Origin: Isoetes taiwanensis
Lineage: Eukaryota > Streptophyta > Lycopodiopsida > Isoetales > Isoetaceae
Assembly: GCA_021234155.1 (NCBI GenBank)
Contig: JAJEKV010000210.1
Coordinates: 529,501 to 593,500, forward strand
Direction: 5' to 3'
DNA length: 64,000 nt
Shown here: positions 43,000 through 54,282 of the stretch, piece after piece
Layout: each line of letters begins with the position of its first letter
How positions within the stretch are numbered: position 1 is the stretch's first letter
The notes under the pieces: model-generated
Databases searched by the model: none
Seen by the model: only the letters and a program-made list of their open reading frames with translations
What the model was told of the DNA's origin: nothing
Position numbers and translations under genes: made by a program

Positions 43000-43109
43000 G
43001 AGTTTTGTTCATTCTTTGCATTTGGTTTTTATTTCTTTTCTTCTCCGATGTCTTTTCAGACTTTCACTCAAAAAGAGCTCCTCAGCCAGAGTGTTGCTTG
43101 CTTGTCCCG

Positions 43110-44550
43110 GCAGTAGCGACGGGATGTTGTTCGTGACTCTTATTATGGAGACTATGATATCGAAGATGGTCATCCACGTTCCTGCACCCATTCCGCACCA
43201 CCCACCCCTCGGACATCTTTACGTCCAGGCCCTATGCATTGTAGAAATTGTTCTCAACCTCATTCGCTCGACGAACCCCTGTTCATCAGACTTCGCCATA
43301 CTTTCATACTTATGTTCATATTCCACCAATGCCAACGCCTGTTCCTTCCCAACCCACTTCACCGCAACACGGCATGGCCTATTTTCAGGTCTCTTTTGGT
43401 CCCACCTATGTTAATGAGTTTCCCTCATTACCTTCTTTTCAACCACTAGTTAATGTTTTCAATATGGGTGGTCTCACGCTTGATCCCGAGGGCTACCCTG
43501 CTCCACCAATCCCTGACAGCAAGATCACTACCACCACAACACCTCCAGGCTTCTCGATCATGCACTCTACTGCAGTCACAAGAGGCCCTTCTGCTTCTCA
43601 AGCAACTTGACACTCTCAAGTTCCTATACCACCACCTCAGTATATTTCTGCTCCTGCTGTCCCTTCCATTTTCACTTCAGGCTTAAATCTAAAACTTCTT
43701 TATCCCATCTTTAGCAAAGGCAAGCCCACTGTGGACCAAAGCGCACAGGCACATATGGAAGAATTTGAGGCCCTTACTGTTCTTAATGTACATTCTCAAC
43801 TGCAGATTACGTTTCATATTTTTTCCACCACGCTATGTGGTGCACCTCATCAATGGCTCATGGCAAATAAAAGCCATTGGAAACAAAACTGGACAGACAT
43901 GAAAGCTACTTTTTGGGCTCACTATGGTTCCCTGGATGATGATCAATAACTTTTGAAGCAACTCAATGAACATCAACAATAGGCCATGGAATTTGCTCGA
44001 GACTTTGTCGACCATCTGTTCATTCTTGTGGACAAGCTCAAGGAATATCCCACGCAAAGTCAAATCTTAGTATGGTTCCTCGAAGGCCTGCCTCCAGCCA
44101 CTCGACTCATGACAGAGTATTTGAGACCTAAGTTCTTAACTCAGGCTATTGAATTAGCGAATCATTCTGTCAATGTATCTTCTAGAGGCGTTCCCTTAAC
44201 AGGCCTCCCCTTCATGCCTCTCGCGATAGTAACTCACAACTCTGTGACTTCTCAGCCGTCTCAACCACGACACTATAGTCAAATATGGTGCTATCTTTGT
44301 AAGTATCAAGGCCAGCTTGCTAACGAGTGTAATCCTACTAATGGACACTCACTATAAAAGGTGCAATATATGTAATCACACTATGGAAAATGGTCTTCCA
44401 AGTACAAATTGCACCTCAGCAAATGCCGGAGCAGCGTGGCCAGCCTTCACGGCAATCTTTTGATACTGCTAAAGCCCAATGCTATCACTGTATAGAATGG
44501 GGCCATGCTGCCGCGATCTGCCCTCAACTTCCTCAAGTTCAAGTCTAGTT
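43110..44550 (+). pseudogene. Gypsy 3 gag with two zinc-knuckle modules
   Basis: Across frame changes: a Pro-rich N-terminus (PPMPTPVPSQPTSPQHGMAY), the capsid block AQAHMEEFEALTV and GAPHQWLMANKSHW, TDMKATFWAHYG, then after TAA near 43950 and TAG near 43980 the block EFARDFVDHLFILVDKLKEY and LPPATRLMTEYL. The first knuckle CYLCKYQGQLANEC (44291-44332) has Gln for His. The second CYHCIEWGHAAAIC (about 44480-44521) is a perfect CX2CX4HX4C. Gag packages the element RNA. Confidence 0.75.
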
Positions 44551-44726
44551 ACTAGGTAACCAACCACACCACTTTTGTTCGTCTCACTACCTATCAACTA
44601 TAGGTGGCTAATGGCAAACGGGGTCTCCAACACATGCTGAAGAAATCACTCCGTGCACCTCAACAGCAACAACAACCTAAGTGCTGATCCTACCTGACCC
44701 AAGTAAGGACAAATTGGTATCAACAA

Positions 44727-44900
44727 ATGCAAGCAAGACTGCGGGGAGTCCTAATGCAAGAAGGAAGGGTTGTGGTTTATGATTCAAAGAAGATGAATGA
44801 TACCGAGCAACACCACTATGAGGAACTCCTCGCAGTCATAAGAGCCTTAAGGATTTGGAGGCACTATTTGCATTGTAGGAAATTCCAGCTAGCTAGAGAG
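44727..44900 (+). pseudogene. Gypsy 3 RNase H fragment
   Basis: GVLMQEGRVVVYDSKKMND and YEELLAVIRALRIWRHYL match the middle of the Ty3/gypsy RNase H domain, including the conserved Glu region. The frame then runs into GA-rich repeat at about 44895. Confidence 0.75.
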
Positions 44901-45180
44901 AGAAGGAGGCTCGAGATGGAGAGAGAGTGAGCAGGATAGATACACATATGCATGATGAGGAGGATAGAGGAGGGCATCAAGAGGAGGCACACATGAGGAG
45001 TGATGCAAAAGGACATAAGGAGGAGGCACGCATGAGGGTTGATGTCGATGAGGAGGCGGCTAGGAGGAGGAGGGAGGGAGGAGGAGGAGGCACACATGAG
45101 GAGTGATGCAAGAGGACATAAGGAGGAGGCACACATGAGGGTTGATGTAGCCGAGAAGGCGGCGAGGAGGAGGAGGAGAT
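44900..45180. repeat. GA-rich region with a 103-bp tandem duplication
   Basis: CACACATGAGGAGTGATGCAA starts at 44988 and again at 45091, with the ~85 bp after each copy largely the same (GGACATAAGGAGGAGGCAC, ATGAGGGTTGATG). Purine-rich on the plus strand throughout. Confidence 0.75.
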
Positions 45181-46109
45181 TTATATACTCCACCTTCTAT
45201 TGTGGTGGATGGTCTGAGGAGGCATGCCGATGATGTTTTACGTGGGCGACAGACCTTGGAGTCCATCTTGTCAGATCGTATGGACAGCCTTGGACCCAGA
45301 TTCGTACAATGATTTATGTATCTGAGAATCATACAGGGCGTGATCCATTCTCTGAGATAGAAGATCGATCAGTGCGATCCACTCTGAAGTTTCGAATGTG
45401 GCTCGTGGACTGTTACAAGAGTCAGCGGATCCCCGAATTGCCTGGTGTATAGTAAATGAAAGAGGCGATAATATTAGGATGCAATGCAATCTTGTCTACA
45501 AAGTCTAATACCATTTTCACATATCACGGGAGGATATTTAGCGACTGAACTACCAGTTAAGGATTGTTGGTAAGTGCAATTCAATTTTTGAGTTTCTAGT
45601 TTAATACATTAAAATCAATCATGAGTATGCCCCTATTCACAAGCAAAAGATTAGGTACTGATTGGGATACTGTCAAGGATGGGATGGATGACTGGAAGAA
45701 TCTCGGGAAGGTCATACACAAGGCCCCCAAAATTGAATTAGTATGATTTTTTTCTAATGGTTTCTTAATAGAAACCAATTCTTAAAATCAATATCGATTT
45801 GTGGGCCAAAAAGTTTATAAACCATATCTAATTATATAACATATAGTTTATCAATGCACTTTGATAATATGACAAACAAATATTGTTCCGAAACGCAGTA
45901 CCAATATGATAATTGTAGCTGATTTTTATGACAACTTAAATACATGATGGGTACTACTACTTAATTTATCATGTTTATCCAAATGGTATTTAATCACATC
46001 TATTATCTTTGGTTAATTGACTTTGTAACTTTGCATGCATAATTAGTATGATATTTTATGATGATTAATCGTCATTGTAACGTAAATGCAGTCATTATGA
46101 TATTTTATA
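45181..46109. other. Intergenic
   Basis: No gene seen on either strand; the left part may belong to the retroelement remnant, the rest is AT-rich. Confidence 0.4.
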
Positions 46110-46138
46110 CAAGAATTTAGCGCCGGCAGAGCCGGCGC
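46110..46138 (-). mobile_element. Possible Helitron-like 3' terminus, minus strand
   Basis: A perfect hairpin GCGCCGGC-(3 nt)-GCCGGCGC (46120-46138) is followed on the minus strand by TAAATT and CTTG then T. This has the layout of the terminus at 33006 except CTTG instead of CTRR. No 5' end was identified. Confidence 0.3.
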
Positions 46139-46720
46139 CTTATGCACCTTTGGGGGCCGAATTTAAGTGAAGCCTAATGAAGCCACTGGTCAAATATTTG
46201 GTGAAGCTCCTAGGTAAACTCTCCCATGTGATATCCTGATGAAGCATAGTGAAATCATTGGTTAGTTATTTCATTAACTTTCTAGGCAAACTGCTGCTCA
46301 AGTTCTGGTGAAACTCCAAAACATGATGTAGGGTTGGCAACTTAAAGATGTTGCTATGGACCCTTGGAGAATATGCATATTTACCAATGATTTCGCGAGA
46401 ACAATGTGTTGTTTTATTGGTAGAATGATAGGTTGGAGATGATTATAAGTCTTAGCGTAGAATTACTAAATGAATTTGCTCTTTCAAATTTGTTTTATTG
46501 ATAGATATTACATAGGTTAAATTTAAAGCAAAGAGATGATGGCATCATTTAAAAAATATTGAAAATTTGCTGACCATACAACAATACGGTTTGCGACATA
46601 AAAAAATTGGGAAGCTAAATTGGATAATTGTGTTACGTAACCAATCAAAATAATGACACCTAAAATATCTCCTTACATGGCAAAGGGGAAGCATTTATTG
46701 CTCATAGTTGGGTAGTGGTT
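46139..46720. other. Intergenic
   Basis: No gene seen. If the hairpin to the left is a Helitron end on the minus strand, this would be its interior. Confidence 0.35.
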
Positions 46721-46870
46721 GTGTGTAGTATATGTGGTAGTAATGTAGTGCATATATAGTGTAACGGTGTATTGTGTGTAGTGTAGTGCATGTGTAGTGT
46801 GTGTAGTCTATCGTATAGTGTGTGTAGTATGTGTACTGTACCATATAGTGCATGTAGTGACGTGTAGTCG
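46721..46870. repeat. TGTGTAGT-type low-complexity tract
   Basis: Imperfect repetition of GTGTAGT and ATAGTG words over 150 bp. It is not the plant telomere repeat (TTTAGGG). Confidence 0.75.
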
Positions 46871-46879
46871 TGATGGGGA

Positions 46880-46982
46880 TAGTTCTCTTAGCAATGCATC
46901 AGGACACTATAGATAGAGGCAACCTATTCTAACACGGTGTGGACTTAGTTTTCTTAGCAATGCATCAAGACACTATGGATAG
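46880..46982. repeat. Tandemly duplicated target site beside LINE B copy 1
   Basis: CTTAGCAATGCATCA.GACACTAT.GATAG occurs at 46887-46916 and 46953-46982. After the first copy follows AGGCAACCTATTCTAACACGG (46917-46937); after the second comes the LINE, and the same block reappears on the far side at 47860-47880. Confidence 0.85.
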
Positions 46983-47859
46983 AATAGAATAGAATAGAAT
47001 AGTTTTTTTATCGTCCACTGAGACCAATCGGCCTATGGGACCCAAAAGGAGCGCAGCAAACTTATTACTGTCCGGGTTAAAAAACCCCCGCCCCGAAGGG
47101 TTTTCGAGGGAAAAACCATGGCAGTAATAAGAATGCTGTCAAACTGTACAAGTATACATCATCATGAAATAAATGTGTATGTACATGTCAAGTGCGTGCC
47201 CGAGGACATAGCTGATCTCGCATGTCCATGACCTCCTGAAGGTATGATCCTAGCATCCGTACGGATGCCGTGCTCAATGTCACATGTAGTGGCTGGCCAG
47301 GCCTGACCAACTCAGCATAGCGTGTCCGGATTTGATCATATGCTGGGCAACTTTGAAGGGTATGAGATTCATCCTCAATGACTCCCATTTGGCAGCATTG
47401 ACAGAGTCTGTCCTGACGTGGTTCACCAATCCATCTGCCTGTCTCAATTCGAAGATGATGTGCCCCTGTGCGAATGGAGGCAATGAGTCTGCGTCTTTTC
47501 ATGGGCAAGTGGGTGCGCAGGTAGCATTGTGGGCCTCGTTCCAATGTGGGATTTATGTGGCGCTGGTAGTGTGCTGTCTTGACATGTTCAAGGGCGCTGG
47601 CATCCCAAAGCTTGCTGATGAAGCAAGCGTCAAGATATTGCCTCAAGCTATGGCGATCTGCCTCTGTTTGCACATGTATGCACCTGTGCTCCTGCACATT
47701 CCATCTAGCCATCCATTGAGCTCTCTTTTCCCTCCAGCAGGCCTTGAGGCGTTGTGGCCCCATTGCCATGATATAAGCTAGTTTTGGGAGACGAGCATCG
47801 TCCATGTTGACCACCTTCTGAAAATAGACAATGTGGCGATCAAGGGCCGCCCTCTGAAG
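46979..47859 (-). mobile_element. LINE B copy 1, 5'-truncated
   Basis: The 3' end (left side) is an (AATAG)n array at 46979-47002, then TTTTTATCGTCCACTGAG and CCTATGGGAC. It shares over 800 bp with 58519-59395. The body encodes the ORF2 C-terminus. The 5' end is cut at 47859 in the post-RT region. Confidence 0.9.
47188..47859 (-). pseudogene. LINE B ORF2 C-terminal region with zinc motif
   Basis: A 224-codon open frame starts at the truncation point (LQRAALDRHIVYFQKVVNM) and ends at the natural stop 47188. It is the thumb/C-terminal part of a LINE RT, closing with CQCCQMGVIEDESHTLQSC, a CX2C..HX4C zinc motif, then a short tail. The frame is intact over this length, so the insertion is fairly young. 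Confidence 0.85.
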
Positions 47860-47880
47860 AGGCAACCTATTCTAACACGG

Positions 47881-48630
47881 CATCCACTTAATAAACTATT
47901 TGCTTACAAATACGAAAGTTCACAGCAATATTTTATTCCAAAGCATTGTTTGTTCTACAACAAAAAATGACTATTCGTTTAAGGTGGCCAATGTTGGACA
48001 TATTTCCATAAGCTTAAAGTTGGCATTAGAATCTCCGTAGCAAGAATATGCAATACCTCAAGAATACGCAACACCTCCTTGCTAGAGACATCTCTGCTGT
48101 TGAAGCCTACATTCATGGTCTTGGTTTTATATCACAGTAAACTGCTATACATTATTATGTTCACACTAGTCTCATCTATTAGCATGCATTATACATTAAA
48201 AGTATAAGCTAATTTTTAAGATAAATTGAGGCACATGGGTCTCTTAACAACCTCTTAACAAAATATGATATAGCAGAGATTCCTTAATAGCCTGTGTATG
48301 TAAGGACTCATAATATATCATCTTACAAATAGATACATTTGCAACTGTTGATTGCCTTGTCAGGCTTCGTAAAGCTGTTTTCATGGTAGTGCACTCACCA
48401 TCAGAACCACATATATGTTTTTCTCGTGGCAGATCATAACCATTTATCAGTCTAAGATTTCAGACTTATCGAACCTCATAAAGGAAGATATTTATCGTTA
48501 AGTCGGAAAATCATATACATCCTTTAAGAAATGAACCAAATATAGCACAAATAAGTTACCAAGAAGCATTCTGCAACACCTCCTCTGTCCACATGTAAGC
48601 TATGCATATTCATAACAAACCAAGACTCAT
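47881..48630. other. Intergenic
   Basis: No gene seen; AT-rich. Confidence 0.45.
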
Positions 48631-49216
48631 TAGGGCGGATTTGGGGTCTCAAAATGGCCCTTAACTTTAATTTCTAATACCCACGTCATAGTACCTTCAA
48701 GCCAATGAAAGAGAGGAATTCAAAATGAAAATCAGTATTACGTGACACTTTTGCAATCAATAGTACTGTAATAATTGCACTTTTTAACTCAAATGGATCG
48801 TTTTTTGGCTATAACTTGTGATTGTGATGTCCAAATTGCACGCCGTTTGTTGTGTTGGATAGCCCATGGTGAGATCTTTTCAATGAGTATAGCCTTGATA
48901 TGCTTTTGATAAAAGGAAAGACTAAAAAAATGCAAAAAACCAGGTTTTTTTTTTTTACTTTTGGTCATCTCAATTAGATTAAAATATATTCAGCCGATTT
49001 ACCGTTGGATAGATCTTTTGATTCCGCATCCAATGAAACAAAAATCTTGCGATTTGAAGCTATGAATCAAAAGTTATGGCCCAAAAACTAATTGATGAAG
49101 TTACTTTTTGAGTATTTATTGTGATTAAAGAGAAGGAAAGTACAATTAATAAGCAAGAGAAAATATGACATGGAATTTTTCTTTCGAGGCCATTTTGAGA
49201 CCCCAAATCCGCCCTA
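48631..49216. mobile_element. 582-bp MITE with perfect 27-bp TIRs and TA flanks
   Basis: The ends are exact reverse complements: 48633-48659 begins GGGCGGATTTGGGG, and 49188-49214 ends CCCCAAATCCGCCC. Both are flanked by TA, as in Tc1/mariner (Stowaway-like) insertions. The interior has no transposase. Perfect ends suggest recent movement. Confidence 0.85.
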
Positions 49217-50401
49217 ATGTAACTATATTGTCACTTTGAACAAAAAAGATTGCTTTTCGCCACCAATTTGCAAACTTACCACAAACATTTTGCGTGGTTG
49301 AGGCGTCGAATGGCCTGTAAAATGGGAAGGGCTAGTGTCAAAATTTGTATAATGATATGGAAAGAAGCATTTAGGGAAGACGCTGGACAGAGTAAAGTAT
49401 TTACAAATCTTGATAGCGACGGCGTGCCAGAATATCTGCATGCAATATCGACATTTGCTGCAGTGAATGAATGGTTTAAGTTCTTGTTATAGTCTATGTG
49501 ACCGATCTGTCGAAGATTACCATCTTCAAAAATCTGAATCACATTTATAAAAGGCATAAGCACTGATTCTATCATATTTATAAGTAGTAATAGTTAGTAA
49601 CAAACAGATCTGGAGAGCAAGGAAAAAGCTAACTTAAATGATGAACTGCCTTGTCTAACATGAAATAATGGACTTGATTGTTTAGACTAACAATCTAAGA
49701 ACAAATTCAAGGTTCAAGTTGTACTCTTGATTCTAGGGCCAGAATATCCATGTCCATATGCTGAAATTATCACATTGTATGATAGGTCTACCCATGTATG
49801 CTTGGCAATTGCATGCATGAACTACTCAGACTTGGGCCACAGAAATTTGAAGCAAGATGACTTTCTAGATGCAAGCTGTGCCACCATCGTGTGAAGGAAA
49901 TCAGATGCAAATGTCCGCCGTATGGACTATTTGCCCCAAAAATCGACGCACTCAACAAAGTTCCGTGCTTGGTAAAGCAATATACCCCTGTGGTCTTTCA
50001 CCGCCACGGCATTTAAGAAACCGCTTCACGCCAATTTCCTAAACAAATAAAACTAAAATGAAATCTGCGCCTCATTTTAGTGCGGACCCTAAAACGTAGC
50101 GAGGTTTTTAGATCATAATTTATGAAGAAATGCGAACCGGCCGCAATCGGGAAGCAAACATTTAATCGATATCCCTTACAACTCTAGACTACCTACAATG
50201 CAACAGTGGGACTTTGCCAATTGGTATCCCCTTACTCTGGACTACCTACAATGCAACACTTTGCCCTCTTTGAGGCTATAACATTGCATTAACCTGTAAG
50301 ATTATAATCGAGATGTGTAATGAACCAACGCAAGCTTTAAATAGACCTTAAAGCTTTACTTTATATAACCCTTAAAACTTCCGAAACATTTGGATCAAGT
50401 T
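49217..50401. other. Intergenic
   Basis: No gene seen. GACTACCTACAATGCAACA occurs twice near 50187 and 50239. Confidence 0.4.
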
Positions 50402-50634
50402 TATTATCTGGCCCCTGTGGGCCCCCCATCCTGTGCATGGTATTATCCAGCCCCCTCTCCAGCAAGTGGCATGAGCCACGACAACCCCAAAACCGCGACC
50501 GACAAAACCATCGGGCAGCCTTTGTCGAACCCTAAACCTGCACCAATACCTCTTCCACTCCTCCAATACAACAGAAGGGGGGCCGGATAATACCATGCCT
50601 GTGACAGGGGGGGCCACAGGGGGGCCGGATAATA
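50402..50634. mobile_element. GC-rich foldback element, 233 bp
   Basis: Arms of about 57 bp are inverted copies: TATTATCTGGCCCC...GCATGGTATTATCC on the left, GGATAATACCATGC...GGGGCCGGATAATA on the right. Each arm itself holds TATTATC(C/T)GGCCCC twice. Much more GC-rich than its surroundings. Flanks suggest a TA target. Confidence 0.8.
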
Positions 50635-51364
50635 TACTCTAGCCAAGGAAGAATTATAAATTGCAAGGTTTTGCTCAAAAATGCTAATTTTTCTCCAACT
50701 ATTTGAGAGTACTGATATATGAATCAGTGTGGTGGTCCCAACTTTTTAAAATGCTGTTCTACAGAGTTGAAAAACCGAAGCATAGGTAGGATACTAATCG
50801 ATATATTTATCTAGCAATTTGACAAAGAAATCCGTCTTTGAATTGGCGGCAGAAAACCCGCTTAATTGAAACTTAAAGTCGTATAATTGGTTGCTAATTA
50901 ATCCGGCAGTCCGGTTAGAAAATCCCATTTCAAAATTCTGAATCCTGCTGGGTCAGCATGAATTGTCAAATATCTCACAATGGTTTAGGCCTGGTTTTTA
51001 GTAGTAGGCAGGAGAATACAGGTACTTCTGCAATAGAGTTAAAAGGAAAGCAAACTTCCACATTCTTTATGATTGCCAAAAGCTATCAAACGAGTTCTAA
51101 AGGTATCTGCATCAGCGGTTTTTAGATAGGAGGAAAAACTCTGCCATGCGTTTATCCAATCCAACTCTTGTTTAATAGTTTATAAGACCTTTTTCTCTGC
51201 ATTCTAGTCTCAGTCGGCCCTAATCAAGCATTTGCAGACTGTTCTTAGGTCCTAAATCAAACCTTTGCAGACCGTTTTTAGGTGCTTTCAGGCTGTGTCT
51301 GAATCTAACAGACAGAATCTAAACTGTCCAGCGAAAATGGGCATTATGGATACCCCTGGAATCG
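50635..51364. other. Intergenic
   Basis: No gene seen. GTTCTTAGGTCC.AAATCAA.C.TTTGCAGAC words occur twice at 51220-51280. Confidence 0.4.
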
Positions 51365-51594
51365 TTATGATTGAAGTGCTAAAATGAAAATTGCTAAAAC
51401 ATACCAAAATGAAGCAATGGCTGTTGAAAGAGGAAGACCCATCCCCATGGCAAAGAGTGCTGCAGCAGAAAAATCCAGATTCTTCAAAATTTGAGTGATT
51501 TAAGCTGTTGATATCTCTTTGATACAATAAATGTGTCCAAAAGCTGCAGATAGGCCAAGAACCGCACCAAAGGCTTGAATCACAGAAAAATAAA
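51365..51594 (-). pseudogene. Possible membrane-protein exon remnant
   Basis: On the minus strand a frame with one TAA reads YFSVIQAFGAVLGLSAAFG, then NLDFSAAALFAMGMGLPLST and SFWYVLAIFIL before a stop at 51365. Two hydrophobic, Gly/Ala-rich segments look like membrane helices. No family assigned; chance is possible. Confidence 0.25.
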
Positions 51595-54282
51595 TGGATC
51601 AAAGAATAAAGCAGCATAGGACGCATCACCTATAGAACAAAACGAAGTGTATGGCCTCTTCATTTAAGAACATTCCCAAAGTCGGATCTGGAGACGGAAG
51701 CTGGGAAACAAAATAGGGGCACGCACTGCCATGCGCAAAACAAGGGCACGCAGTGTTGGGCAAACTTTTTAAGTCCCATCGGAAAATTTTCTATGGTTAT
51801 TTTGGCCAATCAGATATCTTGTGTTTAGAGCCGGAACTCTCTACAGTCTTAATAGAAAATTACAAGAAAACTTGCCGGAAAAATTCCTACGATACACTCA
51901 CCTAACCGGAAATTTTCCAATTCTAGCCGGTTGGTTTATAATGTTCCCCGGAATTTGCCCAACACTGGCACGCACAAGTCCAAATCATTCAGTGTATTTT
52001 TTTACTTTCCCGCCAAAATGCTCTGCCTTGTGTGCGCAATTCGATCTAGCTTGTCTAGATCCACTGCATCCATAGCTAGAATCAGAATCATAATTTTTTG
52101 GCAGAAGAATTCGTATAAATACCAATGCTGCAAATTTTATATAGCCCAATGATTCATTACTAACCCTGTGTTTCGCTACTAGGGCCTGTGCCTTATCCAG
52201 TCCAAAGGCTTATTCATGGCTTCTGCTTTGCCAAAGCGACCTAGCTCCTCAATTGGCTCGCAAAGAATCTACTGGGTGTGCTTCAATTCCGCAACCAGTA
52301 TAAGCCCTTCGCCCAAATAACTGTGCGTCTGGTTGCAGAGACACAAGGGTTTAGCACCCCAAATAACCGTATACGTATAGAACTCCATCAGTGATCACGC
52401 TTGGCTTCCCCAAACAAACACAGGCGCCATACCCCTGCTCGTGCTTTGAGTCCGCAAAGGGTTGCCGAAAAAAGCATTCTGATTCCAAATGTAATTTTTT
52501 TTGGATTTTTTTTGCCCTGAAACATTTATTTTTGGATTTTTTTTTGGCCGGAAATAACTTTTTTTTTTTTTGGCTACTAATCATATATATGGGAAGATAA
52601 TGATTAATCATCAATTAAACTATGCATCATTTTGCACTAATATTGTTTATTCCATGATGCCAAAGAATGTGACAAACTAAAGCGTTTGTTTTCACGATAT
52701 CAATACAATGTGATTTTAATAATGTTGATTTAGTAGTGCTTCATGTCTCAAGTTTGGTGATACGGTGGGAGACCACAGTAGCAATGGTTCATGGTAGAAA
52801 TGAGCTTTACAATATGTTGATTGGTTCAAAGATGATGGCTTTGAGTGCTGCTGCAATAAATAAAATAAAGGATACATTTATTCATTTAACAAAATAGATA
52901 TTTTATCACCTTTAGATCATAGAGGCCCATCGTATCAAATAGAACGAACAAATGAATTTGATTGATGTTTGTAAGCAGAGAACAGATCGTTTACATCATT
53001 TTATCCATACAATAGACGATGCAGATCTTATCAGTTTAATAAACATAAGAGGCCTTGACATCCAAAATGAAGCCAGGTTTATCTCTCAGAAGCGCACAAG
53101 CAGCACTTCACTTGGAGCACCATGTTTCAGGTGTACCTGGCATTGTAACAAGTGATAGAAATAGGAAAAGTATCAACAGTAGAAAATCATCGAGAATGCA
53201 ACCTTACATCCAACAAATTGGCGCAATAACCTGTCAGTAAGAGTTACCCTGCTGCCTAAGATAAAACAAATCTTATTGATAGCACCGCATTTATCGATTC
53301 GAACATTATAGAAAAACTGAGACCTGCTAGTTGTTGACGCAAGAGCATATCAAAGCATCATACAATATGGTATTATAGTGCCACAGAACGAAGATCATAG
53401 CCGTCTTCAATAATGTCAATACTTATTTCCATTTTGTTAGTCACAATATCATCAAATGCAATCAAATAAAGGACAGTCGCTTTAATCTATCTGCTATCCC
53501 AGAATAGCTGGAATAAAACCACATTGGATTTAAGATAACCTGGACAAAGATATCCCAGCATTACTAAGAGGCTCGTAGAATAGCTGGAATAAAACCACAT
53601 TGGATTAAGATAACCTAGACAACGATATGAAATTTAGCACAGCGAACCTACGAAAAGCTATCAAACACAAATTAAACTGCTCCTATCATCTACAATAATT
53701 CCATTTATGTTTTCTCATAAACATCTTCATTGAAAAATGAACGTGACCACCTATTAGACACCAAAATGGACTATACACGGTTAGCATGACAAATCGACTT
53801 CAACTGGTTGTGGGCTGCTCCTCGTTTGGTTTGTTTTGCACTCAACTCCTTACTTCCATGGCCAGCCTTCAGCCTCAAATTCGCCCCAATACAGACAACA
53901 CGATCCAGATATAGCTTTGATGGCCTACAGATCACAAAGATATAAGGAAATCTATGGATACCAAGAATGAAATTGGCATACCTGACTAGTTTCGAAAATC
54001 GTCGCGGATCAGAGAAGCAGGAGAAGGAATGACGTTGAAGAAATCTTAGGGTTCCATCTTAGGGTTTTGAGTGGCCCAAAGCTTAAAAAAATAGAAAGAA
54101 AAGCTATGCGGACAAATTGACACCAAGGAAAACATTAATAAGAGAAAATAAAAATATCTACGGCGGCTGTTACTGCTCCTCCAGCATTTTACCTGCATTC
54201 TTGTTGTTTACCTAGCCATTCCTGCAGTTTTACCTCTCATTCAGATTGTTTACTCAGTATTCTTGATTGCAGAATAGTTTTT
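51595..54282. other. Intergenic with a 76-bp-period direct repeat at 53501-53628
   Basis: AGAATAGCTGGAATAAAACC with about 50 bp of matching sequence occurs at 53501-53552 and 53577-53628. T-rich tracts lie at 52490-52572. No gene recognised. Confidence 0.5.

Larger units (their letters stand above)
43000..44900 (+). mobile_element. Ty3/gypsy element 3, internally deleted from gag to RNase H
   Basis: A gag with two zinc knuckles (to 44515) is followed within about 210 bp by the middle of an RNase H domain (44745-44890). Protease, RT and the RNase H start are missing, and integrase is absent. The sequence then enters a purine-rich tandem repeat. Confidence 0.75.
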
